Source: Heterohyrax brucei
Lineage: Eukaryota; Chordata; Mammalia; Hyracoidea; Procaviidae
Reading direction: 5' to 3'
Length of the DNA: 64,000 nucleotides
Assembly: GCA_028571685.1 (NCBI GenBank)
Contig: CM053164.1
Span: forward strand, 42,396,501-42,460,500
The notes beneath the pieces are model-generated. The model ran no database searches and had not been told where the DNA came from. It saw only the letters and a program-made list of their open reading frames with translations. Below are positions 10,100 through 21,143 of the stretch, piece after piece (position 1 is the first letter of the stretch; each line of letters begins with the position of its first letter). Made by a program: the position numbers and the translations under genes.

Positions 10100-13000
10100 A
10101 GTGGACTGTACCACAATAAACATTCATATACATGTATCTGCTGGAGTGAATGCCCTCGATTCTGCAGGATATATGCCAAGCAGTGGAATTACTAGGTCAA
10201 ATGGTGTATCTATTTCTGGCTGAAGCACCAGCTTGCTTTCCAAAGAGGTTGTACCATTTTGCAGTCCCACCAACAGTGTGGGAGAGTTCCAGTTTCTTTG
10301 CAGCCTCTCCAGCATTTGTTGTTTTATGTTTTTTGGATCACGGCCAACCTTGCTGGGATGAGCTGCTGTCTCATCATACTTTCGATTTGGATTTCGTTAA
10401 TAACTAATGATTATGAGCATTTCTGCATGTGTTTTTGGGCTGCCTGGATATCCTCTTTAGAGAACTGTCTGTCCATCTCCTTTGCCCATTGCTTAATTGG
10501 ATTATTTATCTTTTTCTTATTGATATTCTGTAGTACCTTATAGATGATGGAGATCAGATGTCCGTCTGATATATAGCTGCCAACTATTTTTGCCCATTCT
10601 GTAGGTGGTCTTTTAACTTATTTAATAAAGTCTTTGAATGAGCAGAAGTGTTTGATTCTTAGTAGTTCCCATTTATCTATGTTCTCTTCTGTTGATTGTG
10701 CTTTGTCAGATTTTGAAGTCTGTCTACGTTGTGTATTAAAACTTCAATTGCTGATCCTATTTTTTCTTGGATGAGCTTTATCATTTTAGATTTGATATTT
10801 AGGTTTCTTATCCAGTTTGAGCTGGTTTTTGTACAAGGTGTGAGATATGGGTCTTGTTTCAATTTTTTGCAGATGGATATCCAATTTTGCCAACACCATT
10901 TGTTAAAGAGATTGCTTTTACCCCAGTTCAAAGTTTTAGGGCCTTTTTTGAATGTCAGTTGTTCATAGGAGGATGGTAGCATCTCTGGGGTCTCAACTCT
11001 GTTCCATTGGTCTATGTGTCTCTTTTTGTACCAGTACCAGGCTGTTTTGACTACTGTGGCAGTGTAATAGGTTCTAAAGTCAGGTAATGAGAAGTCTCCC
11101 AGTGTGTTCTTTTGCTTCAGCAGTGCTTTACTTATCAGGGCTTCGTCCGTTTCCAAACAAAGTTGGTGATTTGTTTCTCCATCTCATTAAAAAATGTCAC
11201 TGGAATTTGTATTGGGATTGCATTATACAAGTAGGTTGCTTTGGGTAAAATAGACATTTTCACAATGTTAAGGCTTCCTATCCATGAGCAGGGTAGGTTT
11301 CTCCATTTATGTAACTCTCTCTTAGTTTCTTGTAGTAAGGTCTTGTGTTCTATTGTATTCTCTCTGGTTAGAGTTATTCCTAGGTATTTTATCTTCTTGG
11401 AGGCTATAGTAAATGGTATTGATTTGGTGATTTCTTCTTTGATGATTTCTTTGTTAGTATAAGGGAATCCTACTGATTTACTTATGTTTATCTTGTATCC
11501 TGAGACTTTGCTGAACTCTTCTATCAGTTTGAGTAGTTTACTTACAAATTCCTTGGGATTCTCTGCATATACAATCATATCATCTGCAAATAGGGAGAAT
11601 TTTACTTCTTTGTTGATGCAGATGCCCTTTATTTCTTGGTCTTGTCTAATTGCTCTGGCTAGAACTTCCAGTACAATGTTGAATAGAAGGGGTGAGAGTG
11701 GGCATCCTTATCTAGTTCCTGTTCTCAAGGGAAACTGTTTCAGTCTCTCTCCATTCAGGATGATGTAAGCAGTTGGCTTTGTATAAATTGCCCTTATTGC
11801 ATTAAGGAATTTGCTGTCTATTCCTATTTTGCTGAGAGTTTTTAGCATGAATGGTGTTGGACTTTATGAAATACCTTTTCTGTATCAATAGACAAAATCA
11901 GGTGATTCTTGTCTTTTGTGTTGTTTATGTGGTTGATCACATTAATTGTTTTTCTGATGCTGAACCAGACTTGCATCCCTGGTATGAATACAACTTGGTT
12001 GTGATGAATTGTTTTTTGGGTATGTTGTTGTATTCTATTGGCAAGTATTTTGTTGAAGATTTTTGCATCTAGGTTCACAAATGATATTGGTCTGTAGTTC
12101 TCCTTTTTTATTGGGTCTTTCCCTGGCTTTGGTATCAGAATTATGCTGGCTTCATAGAATGAATTTGGGAATATTTCATCTCTTTCTATGTTGTGAAATG
12201 ATCTCGGTGGTATTGGAGATAACTCTTCTCTAACAGCTCAGTAGAATTCTGCGGTGAAGCCATCTGGGCCAGGGCTTTTTTTGCTTGGTAGTTTTTGGAT
12301 GACTTTTTCAATCTCTCCCTTTGTGATGGGTTTATTAAGTTGTTCTACTTCACCTTGTGATAATTTTGGTAGGTGGTATGAATCTAGGAATTTGTCCATT
12401 TCCTCTAGGTTTTCAAATTTGTTAGAGTACAATCTTTCGTGGTATTCTGTTATGGTATTTTTAATTTCTGTTGGATCTGTTGTGATATCTCTCATCTCAT
12501 TTCTTATTTGGATTATTTGTTTCCTTCTTGTTTTTCTTTAGTAAGTTTAGCCAGTGGTTTTTCAATTTGGTTGATCTTTTCCAAAAACTGGCTTTTGGTC
12601 TTTTCAGTTTTTTCAATTGTTTTTCTATTCTCTAATTTGTTTAGTTCTGCTCTCATCTTTATGATCTGTTTTCTTCTGGTACCTGAGGGGTTCCTCTGTT
12701 GCTCTCTTTCTACTTACTCAAACTGTAAGGTTAGTTCTTTGGTTTGGGTTCTTTCTTCCTTTCAGATGTGTGCATTTATGGAGATAAAGTGACCGCTGAG
12801 CACTGCTTGTGCTGTACCCCATAGGTTCTGGTAGGAAGAGTTTCATTCTCATTGAAATCCATAAATTTCTTTATTTGATTCTTGATTTCTTCTATAACCC
12901 ATGGCTTTTTGAGCAACATGTTGTTCAGTTTCCATGAGTTCCAGTTTCTATTTATGTTTTATCTGCTATTGACTTCAACTTTCATGGCTATATAGTCTGA

Positions 13001-13690
13001 GAAGATGCTTTGCAATAATTCAGAGATATGGATTTTGTTGATATTGCTTTATGTCCTAACACATGGTCTATTCTGGAAAATGTTCCATGTGCACTGGAGA
13101 AGAAGGTGTAGATATCTGCTGATGGATAGAAAGTTCTGTATATGTTGATGAGATCTAGTTGGTTAGTTGTGGCAGTATGATCTTCTGTGTCTTTATTGAG
13201 CTTTTTCCTAGAAGATCTGTCCAATGCTGAGAGTAGAATGTTGAAGTCTCTCACAATTATTGTGGAGTGATCTGTCTCATTTTTGAATGTAGTCAGTGTT
13301 TCTTCGAGTATTCAGATGCTCTAGTATTGGGTACAAAATATTTAATATTGTTAAGTCCTGCTTATATGTTGAAACTTTCAGCAATAGTCCATCCTTGTCC
13401 ATGATGGTGGATTTTACATTAAAATCTATTTTATCTGATACCAGTACCTCCTCTTTTTTGTATATTGTTAGCTTGGTATGTATTATTCCATCCTTTAATT
13501 TTCAATTTGTTCATATCTTTAAGGTTAGTTTCTTGTAAGCAACGTATAGATGGGTCATGTCTTTTGATTCAAGATGTCACTCGTTGTCTCTTTATTGGAG
13601 CATTCAGTCCATTTACATTCAGTGTAATTATTGATAGGTATGTGTTTAGTGCTGTCATAGTGATGTGTTTATTTTTGTGTTGATGTTTTT
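10100..13690 (-). pseudogene. LINE-1 ORF2 (endonuclease-reverse transcriptase), broken
   Basis: L1 ORF2p nicks target DNA and reverse-transcribes L1 RNA. Minus-strand blocks are an endonuclease part at 12988-13254, a linker/RT start at 12238-12495 (KSPGPDGF motif), an RT segment at 11842-12078, the FADD catalytic motif at about 11590-11605 leading into a 147-codon stretch (11135-11578), and a C-terminal block at 10677-11156. Frames change and stops occur between the blocks, so no full-length protein is made. The usual protein is about 1,270 residues. Confidence 0.85.
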
Positions 13691-14089
13691 CTCTGTTGCT
13701 CTTACTGTTCTGTTTTGTGACATTCTTCTTTATGGGTTGATTTTTCACCCTTTCAGTATTGGTTTTGTATTTGTTGAGACTCTTGTATTACGTTTCTTGA
13801 TTTAATATCTTGCACCTTTGTTGTGCTTTGTGGCTACCCCTGTGATTCCCCTTAATAATCTATGTTTAAACCCAATTTTAACTTCTACATGTGTTATTAA
13901 CTTCCTTTCCATCTGGAAAGACTATAACTACTGTAGTACATCCCTCTTTTTAATATGATGATATCATAGTTTTCATGAAATGCTCATTGGATCAATCATT
14001 TCTTTTAATATTATAGCCTTCATTGAGCTTGGAACCTTCCCTAACTGAGAGGTTTCTGGATGATGCACCCTGTATTACCTCCTAGAATA

Positions 14090-14997
14090 TAGATTTAATG
14101 GTTTTGTTCTCTAAACCAAGAGCTTCTTTCAGTATTTCTTGTAGCTTTAGTTTGGTTTTTATAGTCTCTAGGTTTCTGTTTATCTGTGAATGTGTTAATT
14201 TCATTTTCATATTTAAAAGATAGTTTTGCAGGATATACAATCCTTGGTTGGAAGTTTTTTTTCTTCAAGGCTTTAAATGTGTCATACCATGTCCTCCATG
14301 CCAGCATTGTTTCTGCTGAGAAGTCAGATGAAAGTCTATAGGGTTTCCTTCTGAATGTTAGCTTTGCTTTGAGTCTCACTGACTTTAAGAGTTTCTGCTT
14401 ATGTTTCACTTTTTGTTGAGCTTAATTATAATATGTCTTGGAGTCTTTCTTTTGGGATCTATGTTGAGTGGCATTCAATACACACCTTGGATATCTATAT
14501 TTTCTTCATTCACAGTTTCAGGGAAGTTTTCTGTCAGCAGCTCAACAACTATACTCTCTGTGTTTTCAGGCATCCCTCCCTGTCCAGGAATTCCAATTAA
14601 TCATAGATTGTCAGTCTTGATAGAGTCATACATGCTTCTTAATGTTTCTTCATTTTTCTTATTTTTTTTCTCTGATTTCTTCTCATTGATGTTGGAGTCA
14701 CTAGCTCTGTCTTCTAAGTCAGAAAGTCTGTTTTTGATTTGTTCAGTTCTATTTTCTTGGCTTTGAATTTTTTATTTCTTTGATTTTGTTATTGATCTGT
14801 TGGATTTCAGAATATGGATGTTCCATCCATTCAAACAGCTTGCTTAATTTTTCACTTTGCTCTGCTGTGTTTTGTATAATGTCTAGGAGAGCTGTATGTA
14901 TAATAATCCTTTTGTACTTGACCTCCTATAGTTTCAGAAAGGCATCTCTGTCTGGGAAATGCTTTGGTTCTTTCTTTTGGGGGTTTTCTGGAGTCAT
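14090..14997 (-). pseudogene. LINE-1 ORF1 (RNA-binding chaperone), broken
   Basis: The minus-strand start at 14997 reads MTPENPQ, matching the ORF1 start in the plus-strand L1 at 51999. The coiled-coil region lies around 14600-14900 and the RRM/C-terminal part at 14095-14409 (residues such as QPRIVYPAKLSFKYE). Length, about 300 codons, fits L1 ORF1p. Frameshifts separate the parts. Confidence 0.75.
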
Positions 14998-15419
14998 AGG
15001 TGAATTTTTCTTTAAGTTTCTATCCAAAGTTTGTTGCTTTTTTGGGTATCTAGAAGTTGTTTCGTTTCCCTGGTGTTACTTTAATACTATCTGAAGTACA
15101 GTTTGAGAAGGAAGCTGATCCCCAGTTACCTCTATGTACTCCAGTGACTGGGTCCAGTGGAATCTCTGGAGTAGCAGGCACCACCTCCTGACTGACAAAG
15201 ACATGGCCCTAGTTATGGAGTCACTGGGGTGTTGTCAGCTCATCCTAAGATATGGGTTAGTAAAGGCTGGAAGAAATGCTGTCAGGATACACTGCAGTTT
15301 TTTCTTTATGTAGTCTTACAGTGAAAGGTGAAAGCTATCTGACATCTTCCAAAATCAGTCAGATTGTCAGGTGTGCAAGTCCCTCTTCTCAGCTGGCAAA
15401 GTAAGCACCTCTATATCCA

Positions 15420-15971
15420 ACTCCAGATGCTGTAAACTAGTTCAAAGAATGGAAAGGCTACTGCCTTGCTGTCATCTGCTGATGGGCCCCACCCATACGG
15501 TGCCACTGTGCTAAACACAGCTTTTTTGCTGGAAAGTGTTCCTCAGGTTGGCACTGCCTCAGCCTGGGAATTAGCCCCTGCTGAGGCCTCCATTTGGGTA
15601 ACTCTGCCTCCCAGTTGAACAAGAAGAGTCAATTCAGTGGCAGAGGTTTGGAAAGAGGGGGTGGAGGGGCCACGGTGCATGGAGTCCTGAGCTGGGCTCT
15701 CAAAATATGGCTATTCACCTGCTGATCCCATCAGCAGTGTGGCTGAGCTTTGCTGCAAGTTAAGCCCAAGCCCTGCCTGCTGGTTAAGACAGAGAAAAAA
15801 AGGGGCTGACACTGCTTCCCAGCCTGTGAATTAGCCCCTGCTGAGGCCTGTGTTTGGGTAACTCCACCTCCCAGTCGAACAAGATGGCGGTCCACACAAA
15901 CTCTCCAACCTGCTGCGGAATAGCTAAGTCAATGGCCGAGGTTTGGAAAAGGAGAGTGGAGGGGCCGAGGT
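15420..15971 (-). promoter_or_regulatory. Tandem-monomer LINE-1 promoter (about 258-bp period)
   Basis: Blocks such as gaattagcccctgctgaggcct, tttgggtaactc..cacctcccagt and tttggaaa..ggtggaggggcc appear near 15570-15665 and again near 15825-15965. That is two units about 258 bp apart at the 5' end of the L1. Monomeric 5'UTRs act as stacked promoters in mouse L1; a similar role here is an inference. The outer unit reads caagatggcggtcc near the 5' end. Confidence 0.75.
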
Positions 15972-16585
15972 TATAATCTTCCTTTTTTTGTGCTATCTGT
16001 ATCTGCTTTTGGTATCAGGGTTATGCTGGCTTCATAGAACAAATCTGGGAGTAGTCCATCCTTTTCTATGCCAAGAAATACCTTTAGCAATAGTGCTGTT
16101 AATTCTTCTCTAAAAGTTTGGTGGAATTCTCCAGTGAAGCTGTCTGGGCCAGTACTTTTTTTGGTTGGGAGTTTTAAAATTACTTTTTCAATCTCTTCTT
16201 AAGTTAAAATTTCTACTTGTGTTTTTTCTGCTATTGATTTCAACTTTTATGGCTTTGTGGTCTGAGAAGACACTTTGCAGTAATTCAGTGCTTTGAATTT
16301 TGTTGAGACATACTTTATGTCCCAAGACATGCTCTATTCTGGAAAATATGTGCATTGGAGAAGAAGGTGTAGTTATCTGTTGATGGGGGAAAAGTTCGGC
16401 ATATGTTGGTGAGGTCTAGTTGGTTAATTGGCTCAATAAGATCTTCTGCTCTTTACTGAGCTTTTTTCTTGATGATCTGCCCATTACTGAAAGTGGAGTG
16501 TCGAAGTCTCCAACTATTATTGTGGAGTTATCTTTGTCATATTTCAGTGTTGTCAGAGTTTGTTGGATATATTTAGATGCTCTGG

Positions 16586-16613
16586 CACTTGACAGCACTT
16601 GGCTTGGCTTTGG
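16586..16613 (+). repeat. 28-nt AfroSINE-tail-like insertion
   Basis: The run cacttgacagcacttggctt.. matches the AfroSINE 3' tail (gacggcact.gg.ttgg). The sister L1 at about 13318 lacks it, passing straight from gatgctct into agtattggg. Flanks ctctgg (16580-16585) and ctttgg (16608-16613) may be a short duplication. Confidence 0.6.
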
Positions 16614-18086
16614 TATTGGGTGCACAAATATTTAATATTGTCATGTCCTGCTTATGTATTGAACTTTTCAGCAATAAATAGTGACCATCCTTGTCCATGA
16701 TGGTGGATTTTACATTAAAGTCTATTTTATTTGAGATTAGTGTTGCCACCCCTGCTCTTCTTTGTATGTTGTTGGCTTGGTATATATTTTTCCATCCTTT
16801 GGTTTTCAGTTTGTTTGTATCTTTGAGTCTAAGATGTGTCTACTGTAACAAACATGTGGAGAGGTCATGTCTTTTGATCCAGGATGTCACTTGCTGTCTT
16901 TATTGGAGCATTCAGTCTGTTTACATTCAGTGTAATTATTTACAGGTAAGTGTTTAGTACTGTCATTTTCATACATTTATTTTTGTGTTATTGCTGTTTT
17001 CTTTGTTGCTCTTAATATTCTTTTCTGGGTCATTCTTTATGTGTTGACTTTTCATCTTTTTCAGTGTTACTTTTGTGTTTCTTGAGACTCTTGTATTATG
17101 TTTCTTGTTCTGATACATCACACTGTTAGTTTGCTTTGCAGCTACCCTTATAATCCCCCTTACTATTCTAAGTTTAAACCAGACTTTAACTTCTGCGTAT
17201 CTTTTTCATTTCCGTCTGTAAGGGCTATGACTACTGTAGTATATCCCTCTTTTTAGTGTGATGATGTCATTGTTTTTGTGTTATGATCACTGGTTATCTT
17301 CTTTTAATACTGTAGCTTTGATTGCGCTTTGTGATTTCCCTAACTGAGTAGGATTCTGGACACTGTGTCCTGCATTGCCTCCTTAAGTATATACTTAATG
17401 TTTTTGTTTTTCTAAACAAAGAGCTTCTTTGGTCTGGTTTTTACAAAGTCTTTAAGCTTCTGTTTATTTGTGACTGTCTTAATTTTACTGTCATATTTGA
17501 GTGACAATTTTGCAGGATATATAATTCTTGGTTGGAAGTTTTTCTCCAGGGCTTTGAACGTGTCATCCCACTGCCTTCTTGTCAACTCTGTTTTTGCTGA
17601 GAAGCCAGATGAGAAGTCAGGCTTCCCTCTGTATGTTAGCTTTGCTTTAAGCCTTGCCGTCTTTAAGAGAATCACTTTTTGTTTCTTTTTTTTAAGCTTG
17701 ATTATGATTCGTCTTGGTGTCTTTCTTTAGGGGTGTAGCTTTTGTGGCAGTCAATACAAGTCTTGAGTATCTGTGTTCTCTTCCTTCATAATTTCAGATA
17801 AGTTTTCTGTCAGCAACTCTACAATAATACTTTCTGTATTATCAGCTATCCCTCCAGGTTCAAGAACTCCAGAGTCTCCCATGTTTCTTAATGCTTCTTC
17901 ATTTTTCTTGTTTCTTTTCTCTGATTTATCCTCATAAATGCTGGAGTTGGTTGCTCTGTCCTCAAGCTCAGTAAATCTGACTTCTATCTCCTCAATTCTG
18001 CTCTTTTGGCTTTGGATTGAATTGTCTAATTCTGTAATTTTGTTATTGATCTGCTGGATTTCAGATTATGTTCCATCCATTCAAAT

Positions 18087-18103
18087 GCCAAGCCAAGTGC
18101 CGT
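18087..18103 (-). repeat. 17-nt AfroSINE-tail insertion with 10-bp TSD
   Basis: The 17 nt gccaagccaagtgccgt is the reverse complement of the AfroSINE-type 3' tail. It is flanked by exact copies of ccattcaaat at 18077-18086 and 18104-18113. The sister L1 at about 14824-14840 has one uninterrupted ccattcaaa. Confidence 0.75.
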
Positions 18104-19337
18104 CCATTCAAATAGTTTACTTAATTTTTCATTTTGTTCTGCTGTGCTTTATTAATCTCTAGGAGAGCTCTATACATAATTCTTTTGTACTTGACCTCTG
18201 GTGATTTCAGAAAGGCTTCTTCATCTGAAAAGTTTTTTGATTATTTCAAGAGTTTTCCAGAGCCATGGTGGATTGTTTCTTTAAATGGTTAGCTGTTGAT
18301 TGTTGTCTTTGTGCCATCTAGAAGCTGTTCAGTTTGTCTGACGTTACTTCAACAGGAACTGAGGCATAGTTCTAAGAGGGAATTAGTCACCAGCTGCCTC
18401 TGTGTACTCTAATGACTGGCCCCAGGTGGACTCTTTGGGGTGGCAGATTCTGCCTCCTGGCTGGCAGAGATGGTGCCCTATTTATGGAGTCACTGTGGGG
18501 CCATTAGCCCACACTATGATGTGGATCAGTGAAGGGTGGAGGAGATGCTGCCTGGCTGCTCAGTAATCTGTTCTCCAGGTGGTCTTATTTTAAAAAGGTA
18601 GTTTACTGCTAAATGAGGAGCTGTCCAACAGCTGCCAAAATCAGTCAGGCCCTCAGGTGTGGCAGGCCCCACCTTCTGGCTGACAATGAAAGAACCTCAG
18701 AGGCCATCCCCCAATGCTATGATGTGATTCAAAGTAGGGAGGGGTTATGGCCTTTCTGCCATCCTTTGCCAGGCCCCACCCATAACTGTAGGCACCACTG
18801 TCCTAAACACAACTTTTCTGCTGGAGAAGCACTTTTCAGAAAGAGGCTGCTGTTCCACGTGAGAATTAGCCCCAGCTAAGACCTCCAGGTGGGTGACTCT
18901 GTCTCCCAGCTGACCAAGATGGCATCTTGCACAAGCTGCTCTTCCTGCAATGAAATAGCAGAATCTACAGTAGTGTAGCTCAGAAAAGAGAGGGTGGAGG
19001 GACAACAATGCCCTCAGTCAGCAGCTGGGCTCTCAATATGTGGCTATCCCAAGCACAGTCTCTGCTGTACTATACTCTGTTTACATAAGCACTGCAGTTC
19101 CGTGTGTTAGCTGGCTCATGCCCAGTGCCCACCTCCTGGATAACAAAGAAGGCATCAGTACCTGCAGTCCTTCTGACCAGTGAGTCAGCAGAAGCAGGAT
19201 TCAATGTGCTACTGCCTCATCTAACTGGTGCTTAGTCCTATATGACAACCCTATGCCAGATCCCAGGGCTCCCTGGATGTCCATGCTGCTCTGTTCTATT
19301 ACCATTCCAGGCCTTTGTTCTCAGAGGGAATTGAGGA

Positions 19338-19364
19338 GACTCGACGGCACTTGGCTTGGCTTTT
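19338..19364 (+). repeat. AfroSINE-tail-like fragment in L1 5'UTR
   Basis: The run gactcgacggcacttggctt.. matches the last part of AfroSINE, with no SINE body before it. It lies close to the 5' end of the 3'-truncated L1. No clear target duplication was found. Confidence 0.6.
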
Positions 19365-19542
19365 ATGTATAGTCTGCCATCTTGGCCCTGCCCTCAATCT
19401 CTTCTTTTATGATGAGTTTATTAAGTTGCTCTACTTCTGTTTATGTTAGTTTTAGTAGGTAGTATGTTTCTAGAAAGTTACCAGTTTCCTCTAGGTTTTT
19501 AAATTTATTAGAGTACAGTTTCTCATACTCTCAGTAATATGG

Positions 19543-21143
19543 TACTGCTGTAACAGAAATACTTCAGTGGATAGCTTTAAAAAAGAAAAATTTATGCCCA
19601 CACAGTTAGGCTGGAAGTTTGAATTCAGGGTGCAGGCTCCAGGAGAACATATGTTCTCACTCTGTTGGGTCTGGAGGAAGGTCCTTTGGTTAGTCTTTCT
19701 TTGGCCTGAGAGCATCTTGGCATTGGAACCACAGGTCCAAAGGACATGCTCTGCTCTTAGTAGTGCTGCTTTCTTGATGGTATGAGATACCATTCTCTCT
19801 GCTTGCTTCCTTTTCCTTTTTATCTCTTATAGAATAGAAGGATAAAAGGTGGTGCAAACTACACTGCAGGGAAACTCTCTTCATGACAGTGTTGTAGTCC
19901 CACTCTAATGCTCTTTTAAAATAACTATATTATCAAACACAGGCAAAGATTAGGATTTACATCATAGGAAAATCACAAAATGGAAGGCATTCACACAATA
20001 CTAGTAAACATGGCCCAGGCAAATTGGTATACATGTTTTTTGGGGAGACACAATCCAATCCTTGACATTCTACTTTTTGCCCCCCAATCATGTTTGCAAC
20101 ATGTGAAGCATATCTATAGTCCCCTATCATATCATAGCAAAAGTCTTAAATCAACTCCAAGTTCAAAATACAAAATTTCCTCTACATCTATGAAATCGAG
20201 AGTATGAATTATCTGCTTCAATACTACAATGGCAGAACAGGCAGGCCAAAACTATGCATTTCCATTACCAATGGGAGAAATTGCAGGGAAAGTAGGGATA
20301 ACAGGCAACAAGTAAGTCAGTAGAACACATTACATTAGCCCTTAAAAGTTTGAAAATAATCTTTGGCTTTGCATTTTATATAACAGCCCTGCCCTGCACA
20401 TTCTAGGTATTGGCCACATTCTTCAGATTCTGAGTAGAGTCTCCTTGGTCCCAGACTCTGCCTTCCAGGTCCACTGGGACTCCACTCAACAGCAGACAAG
20501 TATACCTTCTTTTCCAATGCACATGCAACATTCTCCAGAACAGGCCTTCCAGGCCCACTAGGATAACAACTCTACTCCATCCAGTTTAGGAGGACCATTT
20601 TCTAAGCCAAACCAAGTGGCAGTCCACCTTTAGAAACATCAGAGGCCATGGTTCCATGCTTTGAAATCCCTGAGGTCATGACCATACCTTTGAAATTGAG
20701 GCAGCTTAGCTTTCTGTGCTCTTGGTCTCTTCAGCTTCTGCTTCCTATGGCCTCTTGGCCTGGGCCTCATGCCTGAATCTGTCCTGCTGGGGCAAGTGTT
20801 CCAAAATTCTGTAGCTTCACTGATTTAAAGGTCCAGAGACACCTCACTCCACCAGCAAGGCTGCAGCACACAGGCACTTGACTGTCTTGCTCCATGGGTC
20901 AGCAAGCTTGGCTCCACCAATAAGTGCCTGGAGGCACATTTCTCTGCCAGGAAGCTTCTGCACTCAGGCACTGAGCTCTCTTGCTTCTGGTTCTCCATTG
21001 CTGGTTCACTGCTGCTTCTCACCATTTGTGCCTTCTTGGTTGCTGACACTTATCTTCAGTTCCTTCTGAGTCTTCTATCTATTCACAGTTTCAAAATCAC
21101 TTACGTATTTCAGGTATCTGGCAACACCCCACTCTCTCAGCAC
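19543..21143 (-). mobile_element. MaLR element with internal region and a single LTR
   Basis: Reading the minus strand, 20067-19543 is an LTR starting tgtcaaggattggattgtg and ending in ttctgttacagca, with the terminal ~18 bp missing. Internal MaLR sequence continues from 20068 to about 21140, with landmarks aaaagtcttaaatcaactcc and, near the far end, aggtatctggcaacacccc. The second (5') LTR is not present before L1 sequence resumes. MaLRs are non-coding ERVL relatives, and no frame here is meaningful. Confidence 0.75.

Larger units (their letters stand above)
10015..15971 (-). mobile_element. Full-length-type LINE-1 inserted in the older L1
   Basis: The element has a short 3' end (10015-10100), ORF2 (about 13690 to 10100), ORF1 (14997 to about 14090) and a 5'UTR with tandem monomers (about 15000-15971). 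Target duplication tataatcttccttttttt is seen at 9997-10014 and again at 15972-15989, and the interrupted L1 resumes exactly there. Most of the 3'UTR is missing: at about 10098 the 3'-terminal sequence jumps into ORF2 C-terminal coding sequence. It is younger than its host by nesting, and its frames are longer. Confidence 0.88.
16201..19393 (-). mobile_element. 3'-truncated LINE-1 with intact TSD
   Basis: The insert contains the L1 5'UTR (about 18300-19393), ORF1 (about 17400-18280) and the ORF2 endonuclease part (about 16201-17000), then stops. Reverse transcriptase and 3'UTR are absent, and no A-tail (T-run on the plus strand) is seen at the 16201 edge. Perfect duplications tcaatctcttctt lie at 16188-16200 and 19394-19406, and the older L1 resumes exactly. 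Three short AfroSINE-tail pieces lie inside. Usual L1 truncation removes the 5' end, so this is unusual. Confidence 0.8.

Noticed and set aside
12254-12792. Plus-strand frames of about 95 and 117 codons rich in Phe, Leu and Ser
   Set aside because: Antisense shadows of minus-strand L1 ORF2; the membrane-like look comes from the reverse complement of A-rich coding sequence.
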